This document shows positions 7,586-14,296 of a DNA stretch of 16,865 nt, piece by piece. Below the pieces are notes generated by a model. That model searched no databases, was not told the origin of the DNA, and worked only from the letters and a program-made list of their open reading frames with translations. Numbering within the stretch: the first letter of the stretch is position 1; the number at the start of each line of letters is the position of its first letter. Source of the DNA: an uncultured Lachnospiraceae bacterium (GTDB lineage Bacteria; Bacillota; Clostridia; Lachnospirales; Lachnospiraceae); assembly GCA_902766655.1 (NCBI GenBank), contig CACXEL010000098.1, forward strand, positions 1 to 16,865, in the 5' to 3' direction. The position numbers and the translations under genes were made by a program.

Positions 7586-7604
7586 AGGCGTCAGGCTGAC
7601 GCCT
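7586..7604. promoter_or_regulatory. Perfect hairpin/palindrome upstream of the SRAP start
   Basis: AGGCGTCAGGCTGACGCCT: 8-bp perfect arms with a three-base centre, 14 bp before the SRAP start codon. It could act as an operator or as a 5'-UTR hairpin near the weak ribosome binding site. There is no T run on either strand, so it is not a terminator. Confidence 0.4.
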
Positions 7605-7632
7605 GTCCTGCCATCGTCTCCTCAATGTCTTC

Positions 7633-7641
7633 ATTTTACCA
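7633..7641 (-). promoter_or_regulatory. Possible extended -10 promoter for the SRAP gene
   Basis: On the minus strand TGGTAAAAT gives a TGn extension plus a TAAAAT box about 60 bp upstream of the SRAP start codon. There is no good -35 box at 17 bases, so the call rests on the extended -10 alone. Confidence 0.35.
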
Positions 7642-7730
7642 GAATCCGGAGCCAAAGTGTGTAAAAACCCGGACCGGCCGGAACATTTTCACAATATTTG
7701 TGTCTGCAGGGTCATGAATGGCTTTGCATG

Positions 7731-7760
7731 TTGACAAACCAAACGGCGCGGGCGTATGCT
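7731..7760 (+). promoter_or_regulatory. Sigma-A-type promoter for the small membrane protein
   Basis: Consensus TTGACA (7731-7736), an 18-base spacer, then TATGCT (7755-7760), 80 bp upstream of the membrane protein start codon. Confidence 0.65.
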
Positions 7761-7840
7761 TAAAAAAGTAACGTTTTACTGGCCCCGGCAAAAAACAAAG
7801 CTTTGTCGCGGAACACAGGTATACAGGAAAGGAAAGGTCA

Positions 7841-8362
7841 ATGACAGCATTCGCAGGTATCGGATCCATAGTCGGTGTCATTATTTTTATCGTCTGCGCC
7901 ATCAAGGAGAGTTCGACCACCGGTCTCTATAAGTTCTTCGGTGTTTACGGACGTCTCAAAGCTTACCTCTTCATAGACATGGTCGGCGCAGGTATCGCCA
8001 TGATCGTCTCCGCCTTCATCCCGGGGCTGGACCTGGAGTACTCTCCCATCATGATGGTCCTCATCGGCGTGGTCTGCCTGGCCATCGGTATTCTGATCTA
8101 TATCACGACCGCCCTGAAGTGCCCCGCCGGCCTGAAAAGCAGGCTTCTGATCAGCATGATCATTTCCGGACTCGGCATCGCCATGAAGATCGTTGTCTTC
8201 TTCCTCTTCTTCGTTTGGAAGATCTACGGTCCCCAGGAGATGGTCACCAGCAGCGGCGAGACCGTTTACAGGATCGGCAGTGACATCTATGATGCCAGCG
8301 GCAACCGCCTTGGCCACATGAATGGCGCCGACACTTTTATCATAGATCCGTGCCGGCCGTAG
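7841..8362 (+). CDS. Small four-helix membrane protein of unknown function
   Basis: I do not recognise the family. The 173-residue product has four clear hydrophobic segments (about 4-22, 41-60, 68-91 and 99-126) joined by short loops. A polar tail of ~47 residues contains VYRIGSDIYDASGNRLGHMN (142-161). Start support is good: AGGAAAGGAAAGG precedes the ATG and a consensus promoter lies 80 bp upstream. Its stop codon lies 23 bp inside the 3' end of the convergent ABC-F gene, so the two transcripts overlap tail to tail without an intervening terminator. It could be a membrane stress or scaffold protein, but nothing in the sequence decides this. Confidence 0.8.
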   Translation: MTAFAGIGSIVGVIIFIVCAIKESSTTGLYKFFGVYGRLKAYLFIDMVGAGIAMIVSAFIPGLDLEYSPIMMVLIGVVCLAIGILIYITTALKCPAGLKSRLLISMIISGLGIAMKIVVFFLFFVWKIYGPQEMVTSSGETVYRIGSDIYDASGNRLGHMNGADTFIIDPCRP

Positions 8363-10067
8363 CGACCCGCTCCCGGAACCGCACGTCATGCTCCACCAGG
8401 AGCATGGTCGGTTCATACGCCAGGATCAGCTTCTCGATCTGCATTCTCGAGAATACGTCCACGTAATTGAGCGGCTCGTCCCAGATATACAGGTGAGCAG
8501 GCGTGATCAGACTGGCGGATATCAGGACCTTTTTCTTCTGACCCTCAGAAAAATCCTCCATGTTCTTTGCAAACTGCTCCCGGCCCAGATCCATCTGCCG
8601 CAGAACGGCGAGGAAAAGGCTCTCATCAAGCCCCCGCGCCTCACAAAAGCTTTTTAAGCTTCCTGACAGGAAGGACGTATCCTGGCTGACGTAGGATATG
8701 ATCAGCCCGGATGCGACTTCCAGTGTACCCCGAATAATCAAACCGGATTCCGCATCCGATCTGCCCAGGCCAATCCGTCCATATCCCGGTCCCAATCCGC
8801 CCCGGACAGTCTCCCCGTATCCCGGTTCCAATCCGTCCCGGACAATCTCCCCAGATCCCGGTTTCATCTCACCCCGGGCAAGCCTGCCGGATCTCGCATC
8901 TGGCATCCCGCCATAATTCAGTCCGGTCATACTGCCTCCGCCGCCCCAAGGGACAGCGGGGGCATTTATTTTTCCCATCACAGCCCTGAGCAGACTGGAT
9001 TTTCCGCATCCATTTCCTCCGGAGAGGACGATCCTCTCCCCACGCCTGACCTGGAACCTCAGCCCTTCGAACATGGGCTGCGGCGCCCCTTCATACTGCA
9101 GAGACATGTCCCTCGCATTGATCAGGATCTCCTTATGGAACCGCAGGGGATGGATCTTCAGATCCGCCACCTGCTCGATGTCCTGGAGCAGGCCTTCCTT
9201 CTCCTCTATCTCACGGTTCATCCGCTTCTCGTAGGCTTTTACCCGGGCCTGCATTTTCTTGGTCTTGGCGCCAATGTAGGACCTGGTAGAGATGCTCCGG
9301 TCATTCTCCTTGATGGGATCGAAACCGATCTTGCTGTTCTCACTCTGCTCGGCCCAGCGTCCGCTCCTGTCCGCCGCTGCCTTGAGACGCCCGATCTCCT
9401 TGCGGTGTTTTTCATTTTCCGCGCGGGCGAAGGCATCGCTGCGCTCTTTGTTTTCCCACCAGGACGAGAAATTGCCCGCCTGGACCTCCACCGTCTTCCG
9501 ATTGAGGACCAGGACGTGGTCGCAGACCGCATCCAGAAGATCTCTGTCGTGGGAAACGAGGATGAACCCCTTCTTCCCGGCCAGATATGCCTTCACGGCC
9601 TCCCTGGCCGCCTGGTCCAGGTGGTTGGTCGGCTCGTCGATCAGGAGGAACTCATTCTCCGCGGCGAAAAGGACGGCCAGCATGACGCGGGTCCGTTCAC
9701 CGTGGCTTAAGGTCCCAAAAGGTCTGTACAGACATTCGGCATCTATACCGAGCAGGTTCATCTGCATGAGGACCTGCCAGCTCTCCACCTGGGGTTTCCA
9801 TACAGCGGTAAGTTCATCGGCTGTCCTCTCCAGGTCCTTCCCGCTGACCACATAGGGAAAATAGTCCAGCCGAAGCCCCCTCGTGATGCTGCCCTCAAAA
9901 GCGTATTCCCCCATCAGAAGTCTCAGGAGAGTTGTCTTCCCCTTTCCGTTCCTCCCGATGAGACCTAGCTTCCAACCGGTATCCATATTGAAAGAAACAT
10001 TTTCCAGGACAGTGTCCGCGCTGCCCTCGTAGGAAAATGTCAGATTTGTCACTTGTATCTGCGCCAT
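8340..10067 (-). CDS. ABC-F ribosome protection protein, Lsa-like, with 12-residue repeat insertion in the second ATPase domain
   Basis: A 575-residue protein with two ATPase domains and no membrane part. NBD1 has Walker A GRNGKGKTT (38-46), signature LSHGE (120-124), Walker B LLIDEPTNHLD (141-151) and His173. A basic coiled linker (~200-300) corresponds to the domain that reaches into the ribosome. NBD2 has Walker A GGNGCGKSS (350-358), signature FSEGQ (506-510), Walker B WDEPLNYVDVFSR (529-541) and His560. WDEPLNYxDVFSR and the MxxIQVxNLTFSY-type N-terminus are typical of the Lsa/CplR group, which displace lincosamides, pleuromutilins and streptogramin A from the ribosome. Those proteins are ~500 residues long; the extra ~75 fit the repeat at ~380-460. 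The second ATG (10067) is preferred because AAAGGAG is six bases before it, whereas the first ATG abuts it. Actual resistance spectrum is inferred, and the insertion may alter activity. Confidence 0.9.
   Translation of the reverse strand: MAQIQVTNLTFSYEGSADTVLENVSFNMDTGWKLGLIGRNGKGKTTLLRLLMGEYAFEGSITRGLRLDYFPYVVSGKDLERTADELTAVWKPQVESWQVLMQMNLLGIDAECLYRPFGTLSHGERTRVMLAVLFAAENEFLLIDEPTNHLDQAAREAVKAYLAGKKGFILVSHDRDLLDAVCDHVLVLNRKTVEVQAGNFSSWWENKERSDAFARAENEKHRKEIGRLKAAADRSGRWAEQSENSKIGFDPIKENDRSISTRSYIGAKTKKMQARVKAYEKRMNREIEEKEGLLQDIEQVADLKIHPLRFHKEILINARDMSLQYEGAPQPMFEGLRFQVRRGERIVLSGGNGCGKSSLLRAVMGKINAPAVPWGGGGSMTGLNYGGMPDARSGRLARGEMKPGSGEIVRDGLEPGYGETVRGGLGPGYGRIGLGRSDAESGLIIRGTLEVASGLIISYVSQDTSFLSGSLKSFCEARGLDESLFLAVLRQMDLGREQFAKNMEDFSEGQKKKVLISASLITPAHLYIWDEPLNYVDVFSRMQIEKLILAYEPTMLLVEHDVRFRERVATAGTDL
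8707..8928 (-). repeat. 36-bp (12-residue) tandem repeat, six full units plus remnant, inside the ABC-F gene
   Basis: On the plus strand a CC(G/A)(G/T)AT box recurs at exact 36-bp steps: 8707, 8743, 8779, 8815, 8851 and 8887, with CCGGTC at 8923. In protein terms, 12-residue units of the form x-[S/Y]-G-x-[I/T]-x-R-x-x-L-x-P, for example GSGEIVRDGLEP (404-415), run from about residue 380 to the native ASGLIISYVSQD (452-463). This last segment is the normal strand before the Q-loop and appears to be the parent of the array. Confidence 0.9.
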
Positions 10068-10073
10068 GCCCAT

Positions 10074-10350
10074 CTCCTTTTGAACGCATGTATCGTAAAT
10101 GCAGGCCTTTTAGCCATGTCCGGCGGCTCTGCGTCCGTGTCAGCCCCTTGGGACATGGAATGGACGCAGCCACCAACATAAAAAATCCGCCTTCGCAGCC
10201 GAAAGCGGATCTCATGAACATGCTCGAGGAAAAGCACCTTCAGGGGGCTTCTCTCCTTCACGGTCAGTCGGCAGCGGATCCCGCAGACATATGCCTGGTT
10301 CCGTTGCCCTGCGCAAAAGAAGACTCGGTATAGGCAGAAAAAGCACACAG
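10074..10350 (-). promoter_or_regulatory. Leader region of the ABC-F gene, likely ribosome-mediated attenuator
   Basis: About 280 bp of non-coding leader precede the ABC-F gene. On the minus strand CAGGAGAG is followed by overlapping GTG starts. The frame from GTG 10346 gives a ~44-codon leader ORF ending in TGA at the foot of the terminator's left arm. The frame from GTG 10348 reads through the terminator. A box ATCCGCTGCCG (near 10280) closely copies the terminator's left arm ATCCGCTTTCG and could compete for the right arm. Leader-peptide attenuation is known for vmlR, msrD and other ABC-F genes; its operation here is inferred from layout. No convincing promoter was found upstream. Confidence 0.5.
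10180..10210 (-). terminator. Strong intrinsic terminator in the ABC-F leader
   Basis: On the minus strand ATCCGCTTTCG, loop GCTG, CGAAGGCGGAT (11-bp stem with one G-T wobble) is followed by TTTTTT. It ends ~110 bases before the ABC-F start codon and ~650 bp after the esterase stop codon. It could end the upstream transcript, act as a conditional attenuator for ABC-F, or do both. Confidence 0.85.
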
Positions 10351-10454
10351 TCTCTCCTGAGTACCGGCTTCAAAAAAGTTCAGATAATCCGATTCGGCGC
10401 AGGCAGGCAGACCTCCCGGCCCGCATATTTTCATTCTGAATCTGCCCACAGTCA

Positions 10455-10476
10455 GGAAATGTGCCCGCACATTTCC
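10455..10476. promoter_or_regulatory. 22-bp perfect inverted repeat upstream of the ABC-F leader
   Basis: GGAAATGTGC and GCACATTTCC are separated by two bases. There is no T run, so it is not a terminator. It could be an operator for a dimeric regulator or an RNA hairpin. Apart from this and the leader elements, the stretch 10211-10545 shows no gene I can support. Confidence 0.45.
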
Positions 10477-10545
10477 CCACGCATCCATCCGTCCGGGCAT
10501 GCGAAAAACACCTGCCCCGGTCCGCTTGAATCGCGTCAATCGAAA

Positions 10546-10806
10546 TTACCTGATAATCATTCTCTCACCCACACACGAACGTGTGCCTTTCTCTTTTCTA
10601 ACCTCAACAATACCGTGAATGTCCTCCCATGTCAACCTGAAATTGTCTCCGCCAGCATTCGATACCTCGTTTGCAGTCGGATTTACCGGAAGCTCCTCCG
10701 TGTGCAGAAGGGTCTGGAAAGCAGGAGAGTCAAGCAAAGCAGCCTCCTTTCCCCGGGAGGACAAGAGGATATATGCCGGTCCGTAGATTATCTCATAGCT
10801 CCCCAC
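10546..10806 (-). CDS. Unrecognised short ORF, possibly a gene remnant
   Basis: An 86-codon frame from a GTG at 10806, starting 56 bp after the esterase stop. The product has mixed composition, with LLHTEELPVNPTANEV and NFRLTWEDIHGIVEV, which reads more like a folded protein than a GC-rich shadow frame. There is no good ribosome binding site at that start. A separate ATG with an AGAGGGAA site just after the esterase gene (near 10851) opens a different frame that stops after 19 codons, near where this frame becomes plausible. A single frameshift in an originally longer gene would explain both. No family recognised. Confidence 0.3.
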   Translation of the reverse strand: MGSYEIIYGPAYILLSSRGKEAALLDSPAFQTLLHTEELPVNPTANEVSNAGGDNFRLTWEDIHGIVEVRKEKGTRSCVGERMIIR

Positions 10807-10861
10807 AGCCAAACAACAAATCGAGAGATTCCGTATCTCCCGATTTTCGCATTTCCCTCTG

Positions 10862-11713
10862 TTACATTTCTCTTTGCAGAAAATGAATAACACGATCCTT
10901 GACCACATCCTGGAAGAAGAGATCGTCGCCGTGCTGCGCGCCCTCAATCTCAATGAGCTCAGCCCCCACGCCCTTCTCCACCAGCGCTTTATAATAATTC
11001 CGGCTCTGTTCCGGCGAGACCACCGTATCATCGAGCCCCTGCAGGATCAGATGAGGCGGTGCTGCGGGTGTGATCCGCATAATCGCGCTGGCTGCCTCGG
11101 CCTTTTCTCTCGTATAGCGGACGCCCAGGGCCTCCTCCAGCATCCAGGGCGGAATAATGTCGTTGCCCTCAAACCCCTCCATGGAGATGGTCATGTCCGC
11201 AAGACCGTAATAATCCACTACGGCAGACACACGGCTGGACTGTTCCAGCCAGTCTCCCTGGTCCAGTGAGCGGTCCTCCCCAGTAACGCCCAGCAGACAG
11301 GCGATGGCTCCTCCTGCAGACTCTCCCATGGAAAAGATGTGCTCCGGGTCTATACAGTAATCAGCCGCGTGAGCCCGGAGAAAACGCACGGCAGCCTTGG
11401 CGTCAAGGATCGGCGCCGGGAAAACAGCCTCGTTCCCCGTGCGGTATTCCACGCTTGCCACCACAAAGCCCGCCTCGGCAAAATACATGAGCTCGGGCAT
11501 CCAGACGGAACGATCCATCACGCGAAAGGCACCGCCGCAGAACCATACGATTGCCGGAAGCGGCTTATGGCTCTCCCTGTTTTTCGGCACAATCAGATCC
11601 ATGTGCAGGTCTCTCCGCGTGGCGCCGTACCAGCTCTCCACGTTGGCATAGGTCACAGCTGTAATGAGTGACAGCGCCTCCCGCTTCTTTTCTACCGCAA
11701 GATATTCACGCAT
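10862..11713 (-). CDS. Alpha/beta-hydrolase esterase (acetyl-esterase / BD-FAE-like)
   Basis: A 283-residue serine hydrolase. An oxyanion-hole motif FCGGAF (58-63, in place of the usual HGGG/HGGA) is followed by nucleophile Ser132 in GESAGG, Asp229 in QGLDDTVVS and His261 in GAQHGDD: a complete catalytic triad in the right order. There is no signal peptide, so it acts in the cytoplasm. Its ATG is three bases after the stop of the rhamnosidase-like gene, and its AAGGAGGAA ribosome binding site lies inside that gene's last codons, so the two are translationally coupled. The pairing suggests it removes acyl groups from the rhamnose-containing glycoside or oligosaccharide handled by its partner; the exact ester is unknown. 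Confidence 0.88.
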   Translation of the reverse strand: MREYLAVEKKREALSLITAVTYANVESWYGATRRDLHMDLIVPKNRESHKPLPAIVWFCGGAFRVMDRSVWMPELMYFAEAGFVVASVEYRTGNEAVFPAPILDAKAAVRFLRAHAADYCIDPEHIFSMGESAGGAIACLLGVTGEDRSLDQGDWLEQSSRVSAVVDYYGLADMTISMEGFEGNDIIPPWMLEEALGVRYTREKAEAASAIMRITPAAPPHLILQGLDDTVVSPEQSRNYYKALVEKGVGAELIEIEGAQHGDDLFFQDVVKDRVIHFLQREM

Positions 11714-11716
11714 CGT

Positions 11717-14200
11717 TCATTCCTCCTTCAAAATCTGGCAGCCCTCGCCCAAAGCGGTCTCCTGGCCATTCGGGAAACGGAAAACGCCGCTCGCCCCCGC
11801 GGGCAGCGTAAGGGAAAACTCCCATTTGCCTGTCTTGTTCTTCTTATAGTCAAAGGAAACCATGCCGTTCTCCGTCGCAGCCTGGCCACAGAGGTCGGGC
11901 AGACCCGTGGGATGCGGCGCAATCAGGAGCCGGCCGTCCTTTTGCGGCTTTACGCCCGCCATCGTGCGTACCAGTTCATAGAGCGGCAGCGCACTCCATG
12001 CGTGGCACTCGCTGCGCGCACCCTTGGGCGTCTCGGGACAGCAGGTGCAGTCCAGATCCAACAGTTCGATCCAGGGCTCCAGCTCCTTCCGCATGTCGTC
12101 ATAGAGCCCGGCCTTCTCCAGAGCGCGGAACCACTCGTAGGAGGCGGAAAAGCTGCAGCGCAGGATGTCCTCCCGCTCCAGGGCGGCTTTCAGGAGCCTG
12201 GCAGCATCCTCCCCCTCTTTCAGGCCATTCAGCACTGCCCAGGCCTGGGCATGACGGCTGAACTGCTGAAAATCCGGCCCCTCCCGGTAGAGCCCCGCTT
12301 CTTCGTCCCAACATAGTCCTTCCACAGCGCTCAAAATGTGTGTGCACTGCTCCCGATACTCGGAAGCCAGACCGGTTCTTCCCTGCCCCTCCATGAAATC
12401 CGCGGCACACTGCAGGGCGTAGGCGTACATTAAGTTTATGATGGTGGATGGACCGTTCTTCAGAGCGGCCGGGGCGCCGCCCGTCTCGTTCCATGCGTCG
12501 TTCCAGTCCACAAAGTTCCAGTAGTCCAGCCTCCCGACCAGCCCATCCGGTCCGATCCGGCTGTCAAACACATCCAGGATCCGGTCTATATCCCCCCGGC
12601 ACAGGCGCAGCAGCCCGGCGTCGCCGTTCGCCCCGGCAATCGACACCTTCATGCCGTCCATGTCATCGGTTTTCCGGCGCAGCAGCCCGGCGTCGCCGTT
12701 CGCCCCTGCATTCGGCGCCTTTATGCCGTCCATGTCATCGGCTTTCCGTCGCAGCAACGCAGCGTCGTCGTGCAGCTCAGCATACTCGCAGAGCAGGAAG
12801 ATATAATGCAGGGAGAAGGTCGAGAGGATCTGCAGATAGGCGGAGGGTGCCTTTCCGGCGTTCAGGCCTTCCGGCTGCATGCCATAGTGGAAGTCCAGCA
12901 GAGCCTTGCGCACCAGCGCGGCATCCCGGCTCACAGCATAGGTGTACTGCGCTTCCAGACGGGTGTCCATGCCGTATTGGAGCTGCTCATAATAGGGGCA
13001 GTCCAAGTAGGTCTCCAGCATGCAGTTTTCCAGTGTGCGCACGCAGATTTCCCAGAGCCTGGCTACCCAGGGCTCGGAGGACTCCACATGGGACTCCACA
13101 GGCAGCGGGTAACCGGTTTTGTTGAACTGAGGCGCATAGACTGTGACCGGGCTCTCTGCAGTCTCCACTTTCAGGAGAACAAAGCGGAAGGTGCGCACCC
13201 AGAAGGGCTCAAAGCACAGCCCGCTCCCATCCAACGCGATTGTATCGGTGATGCCTTCCACCTCTCCGCGCACATCGGAACGCACCGTGTCAGACCCGGG
13301 GCCGCCGAATTTCTCAAAATAGGTGATCTCCACCTTCGCCCCCCGGCCTCCGTTGAAATGAAAACACGGATAGGCGTTCAAAATCGCCCCGGCGTCCAGG
13401 AGGATCTCGGCGCGATCACCCGCACGGACCTCCATGCTGCCCGCAGAAAGGAGGCTGAGATCATTCCCCGCCCGGTCAAAGCAGCGGACAAAACCCTGCC
13501 TTCTCTCATAGAGCAGAGGAATCTCCCGCTTACGCAGGCGGAACAGGGGCGTGACACCCACCAGGCGAAGAGGATCCTCGGCCAGGCCCGGTTCAAAAAC
13601 CCGGGCAGGCCGCCAGCTGACGCAGTCGAAATCAGCTTCTCTCCAATGAATGGGCGTCTGACCCGCGTCGATCTGTTCAATCACCGCGCCGAGGAACTGG
13701 GTATGCTCATCGGACTTCAGAAAATAGCTGTTATCCAGCCAGACCCGCCAGCCGGTAAGGCCGGTGGTGATCGTCTCCACCATTTCACCGGCGCTGTCCA
13801 GAATAACGCCTTCGATGGCAAGCCTGTGCCCGCACTGCCTGCCCACCACACCGTAGATGGCCGCCCTCTCTCCGATCTCTGATTCGACCATGTCCGGATC
13901 ACAGTAGAGTACCTGGGCACAGAAAACATTGTGCCCCGCATGAAGCCAATTCGTCACGTCCACCGTCTCATAATACTGGCGTTGCCGATCCCCCTTGCAG
14001 GGTCCGGAGAGAACCGGTTCACCGTTGATCCACAGGCGGTAACGGGAGTTGGCAGTGATATCCAGTGACAACGTGCAGCCGGCCGGCAGCTCCTTGTCAC
14101 ACCGGAAACAGGCAAAACGCCCGCCAAGGTCACCGTGAAATATCTGTTTATCCCGGATTTCTTCCCGGGGTATCCCAATCCATTTTGCATTCTTCCACAT
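11717..14200 (-). CDS. GH78 alpha-L-rhamnosidase-like glycoside hydrolase with internal repeat
   Basis: An 827-residue enzyme without signal peptide, thus probably cytoplasmic. An N-terminal beta-sandwich (WKNAKWIG opening; SRYRLWINGEPV at 52-63) is followed by a second beta domain with FEPFWVRTFRFVLL (330-343) and an (alpha/alpha)6-type catalytic domain. The GH78 acidic motif is seen as DCPYYEQLQYGMD (400-412). Asp400 and Glu405 fit the family's catalytic positions, but the usual R-(D/E)-E-R context is replaced, so specificity may differ from classic rhamnosidases. ECHAWSALPLYEL (731-743) is the conserved C-terminal barrel motif. The ATG at 14200 is preferred: GGAGGT lies seven bases upstream, while earlier starts overlap it. 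A 24-residue duplication sits at 479-526. It is co-transcribed with the downstream esterase. Confidence 0.82.
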   Translation of the reverse strand: MWKNAKWIGIPREEIRDKQIFHGDLGGRFACFRCDKELPAGCTLSLDITANSRYRLWINGEPVLSGPCKGDRQRQYYETVDVTNWLHAGHNVFCAQVLYCDPDMVESEIGERAAIYGVVGRQCGHRLAIEGVILDSAGEMVETITTGLTGWRVWLDNSYFLKSDEHTQFLGAVIEQIDAGQTPIHWREADFDCVSWRPARVFEPGLAEDPLRLVGVTPLFRLRKREIPLLYERRQGFVRCFDRAGNDLSLLSAGSMEVRAGDRAEILLDAGAILNAYPCFHFNGGRGAKVEITYFEKFGGPGSDTVRSDVRGEVEGITDTIALDGSGLCFEPFWVRTFRFVLLKVETAESPVTVYAPQFNKTGYPLPVESHVESSEPWVARLWEICVRTLENCMLETYLDCPYYEQLQYGMDTRLEAQYTYAVSRDAALVRKALLDFHYGMQPEGLNAGKAPSAYLQILSTFSLHYIFLLCEYAELHDDAALLRRKADDMDGIKAPNAGANGDAGLLRRKTDDMDGMKVSIAGANGDAGLLRLCRGDIDRILDVFDSRIGPDGLVGRLDYWNFVDWNDAWNETGGAPAALKNGPSTIINLMYAYALQCAADFMEGQGRTGLASEYREQCTHILSAVEGLCWDEEAGLYREGPDFQQFSRHAQAWAVLNGLKEGEDAARLLKAALEREDILRCSFSASYEWFRALEKAGLYDDMRKELEPWIELLDLDCTCCPETPKGARSECHAWSALPLYELVRTMAGVKPQKDGRLLIAPHPTGLPDLCGQAATENGMVSFDYKKNKTGKWEFSLTLPAGASGVFRFPNGQETALGEGCQILKEE
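12604..12767 (-). repeat. 72-bp (24-residue) tandem repeat inside the GH78-like gene
   Basis: Units at 12676-12747 and 12604-12675, with a partial copy at 12748-12767, have an exact 72-bp period and near-identical DNA. Each protein unit contains DAxLLRRK, DDMDG and AGANG (residues 479-502 and 503-526). The sequence after the array, DAGLLRLCRGDIDRILDVF (527-545), looks like the native parent segment in a helix of the barrel. Confidence 0.95.
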
Positions 14201-14225
14201 ATCCATCACCTCCGACTAAAGAATA

Positions 14226-14252
14226 GAAAAATCCTGCCTTCCAGTAAAGGCA
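14226..14252 (-). terminator. Possible intrinsic terminator after the metallophosphoesterase gene
   Basis: On the minus strand TGCCTT, a six-base loop and AAGGCA are followed by GG and then TTTTT. The stem is only 6 bp. It lies 45 bp after the phosphoesterase stop and 26 bp before the rhamnosidase start, so it could also be a leader hairpin for the latter. Confidence 0.4.
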
Positions 14253-14296
14253 CTCATTGGCTTTTTTGAATCCTAATTTGTCATTCTCCCCGCCGG

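Noticed and set aside
9135..9710. 191-residue plus-strand frame opposite the ABC-F gene
   Set aside because: It lies antisense to the linker and Walker B region of NBD1 and has no supporting start signal.
10264..10539. 91-residue minus-strand frame in the ABC-F leader region
   Set aside because: It has no ribosome binding site, crosses the 22-bp palindrome and has no protein-like features.
12770..13882. 370-residue plus-strand frame opposite the GH78-like gene
   Set aside because: The minus-strand gene has conserved motifs along this whole stretch; the plus frame shows none.
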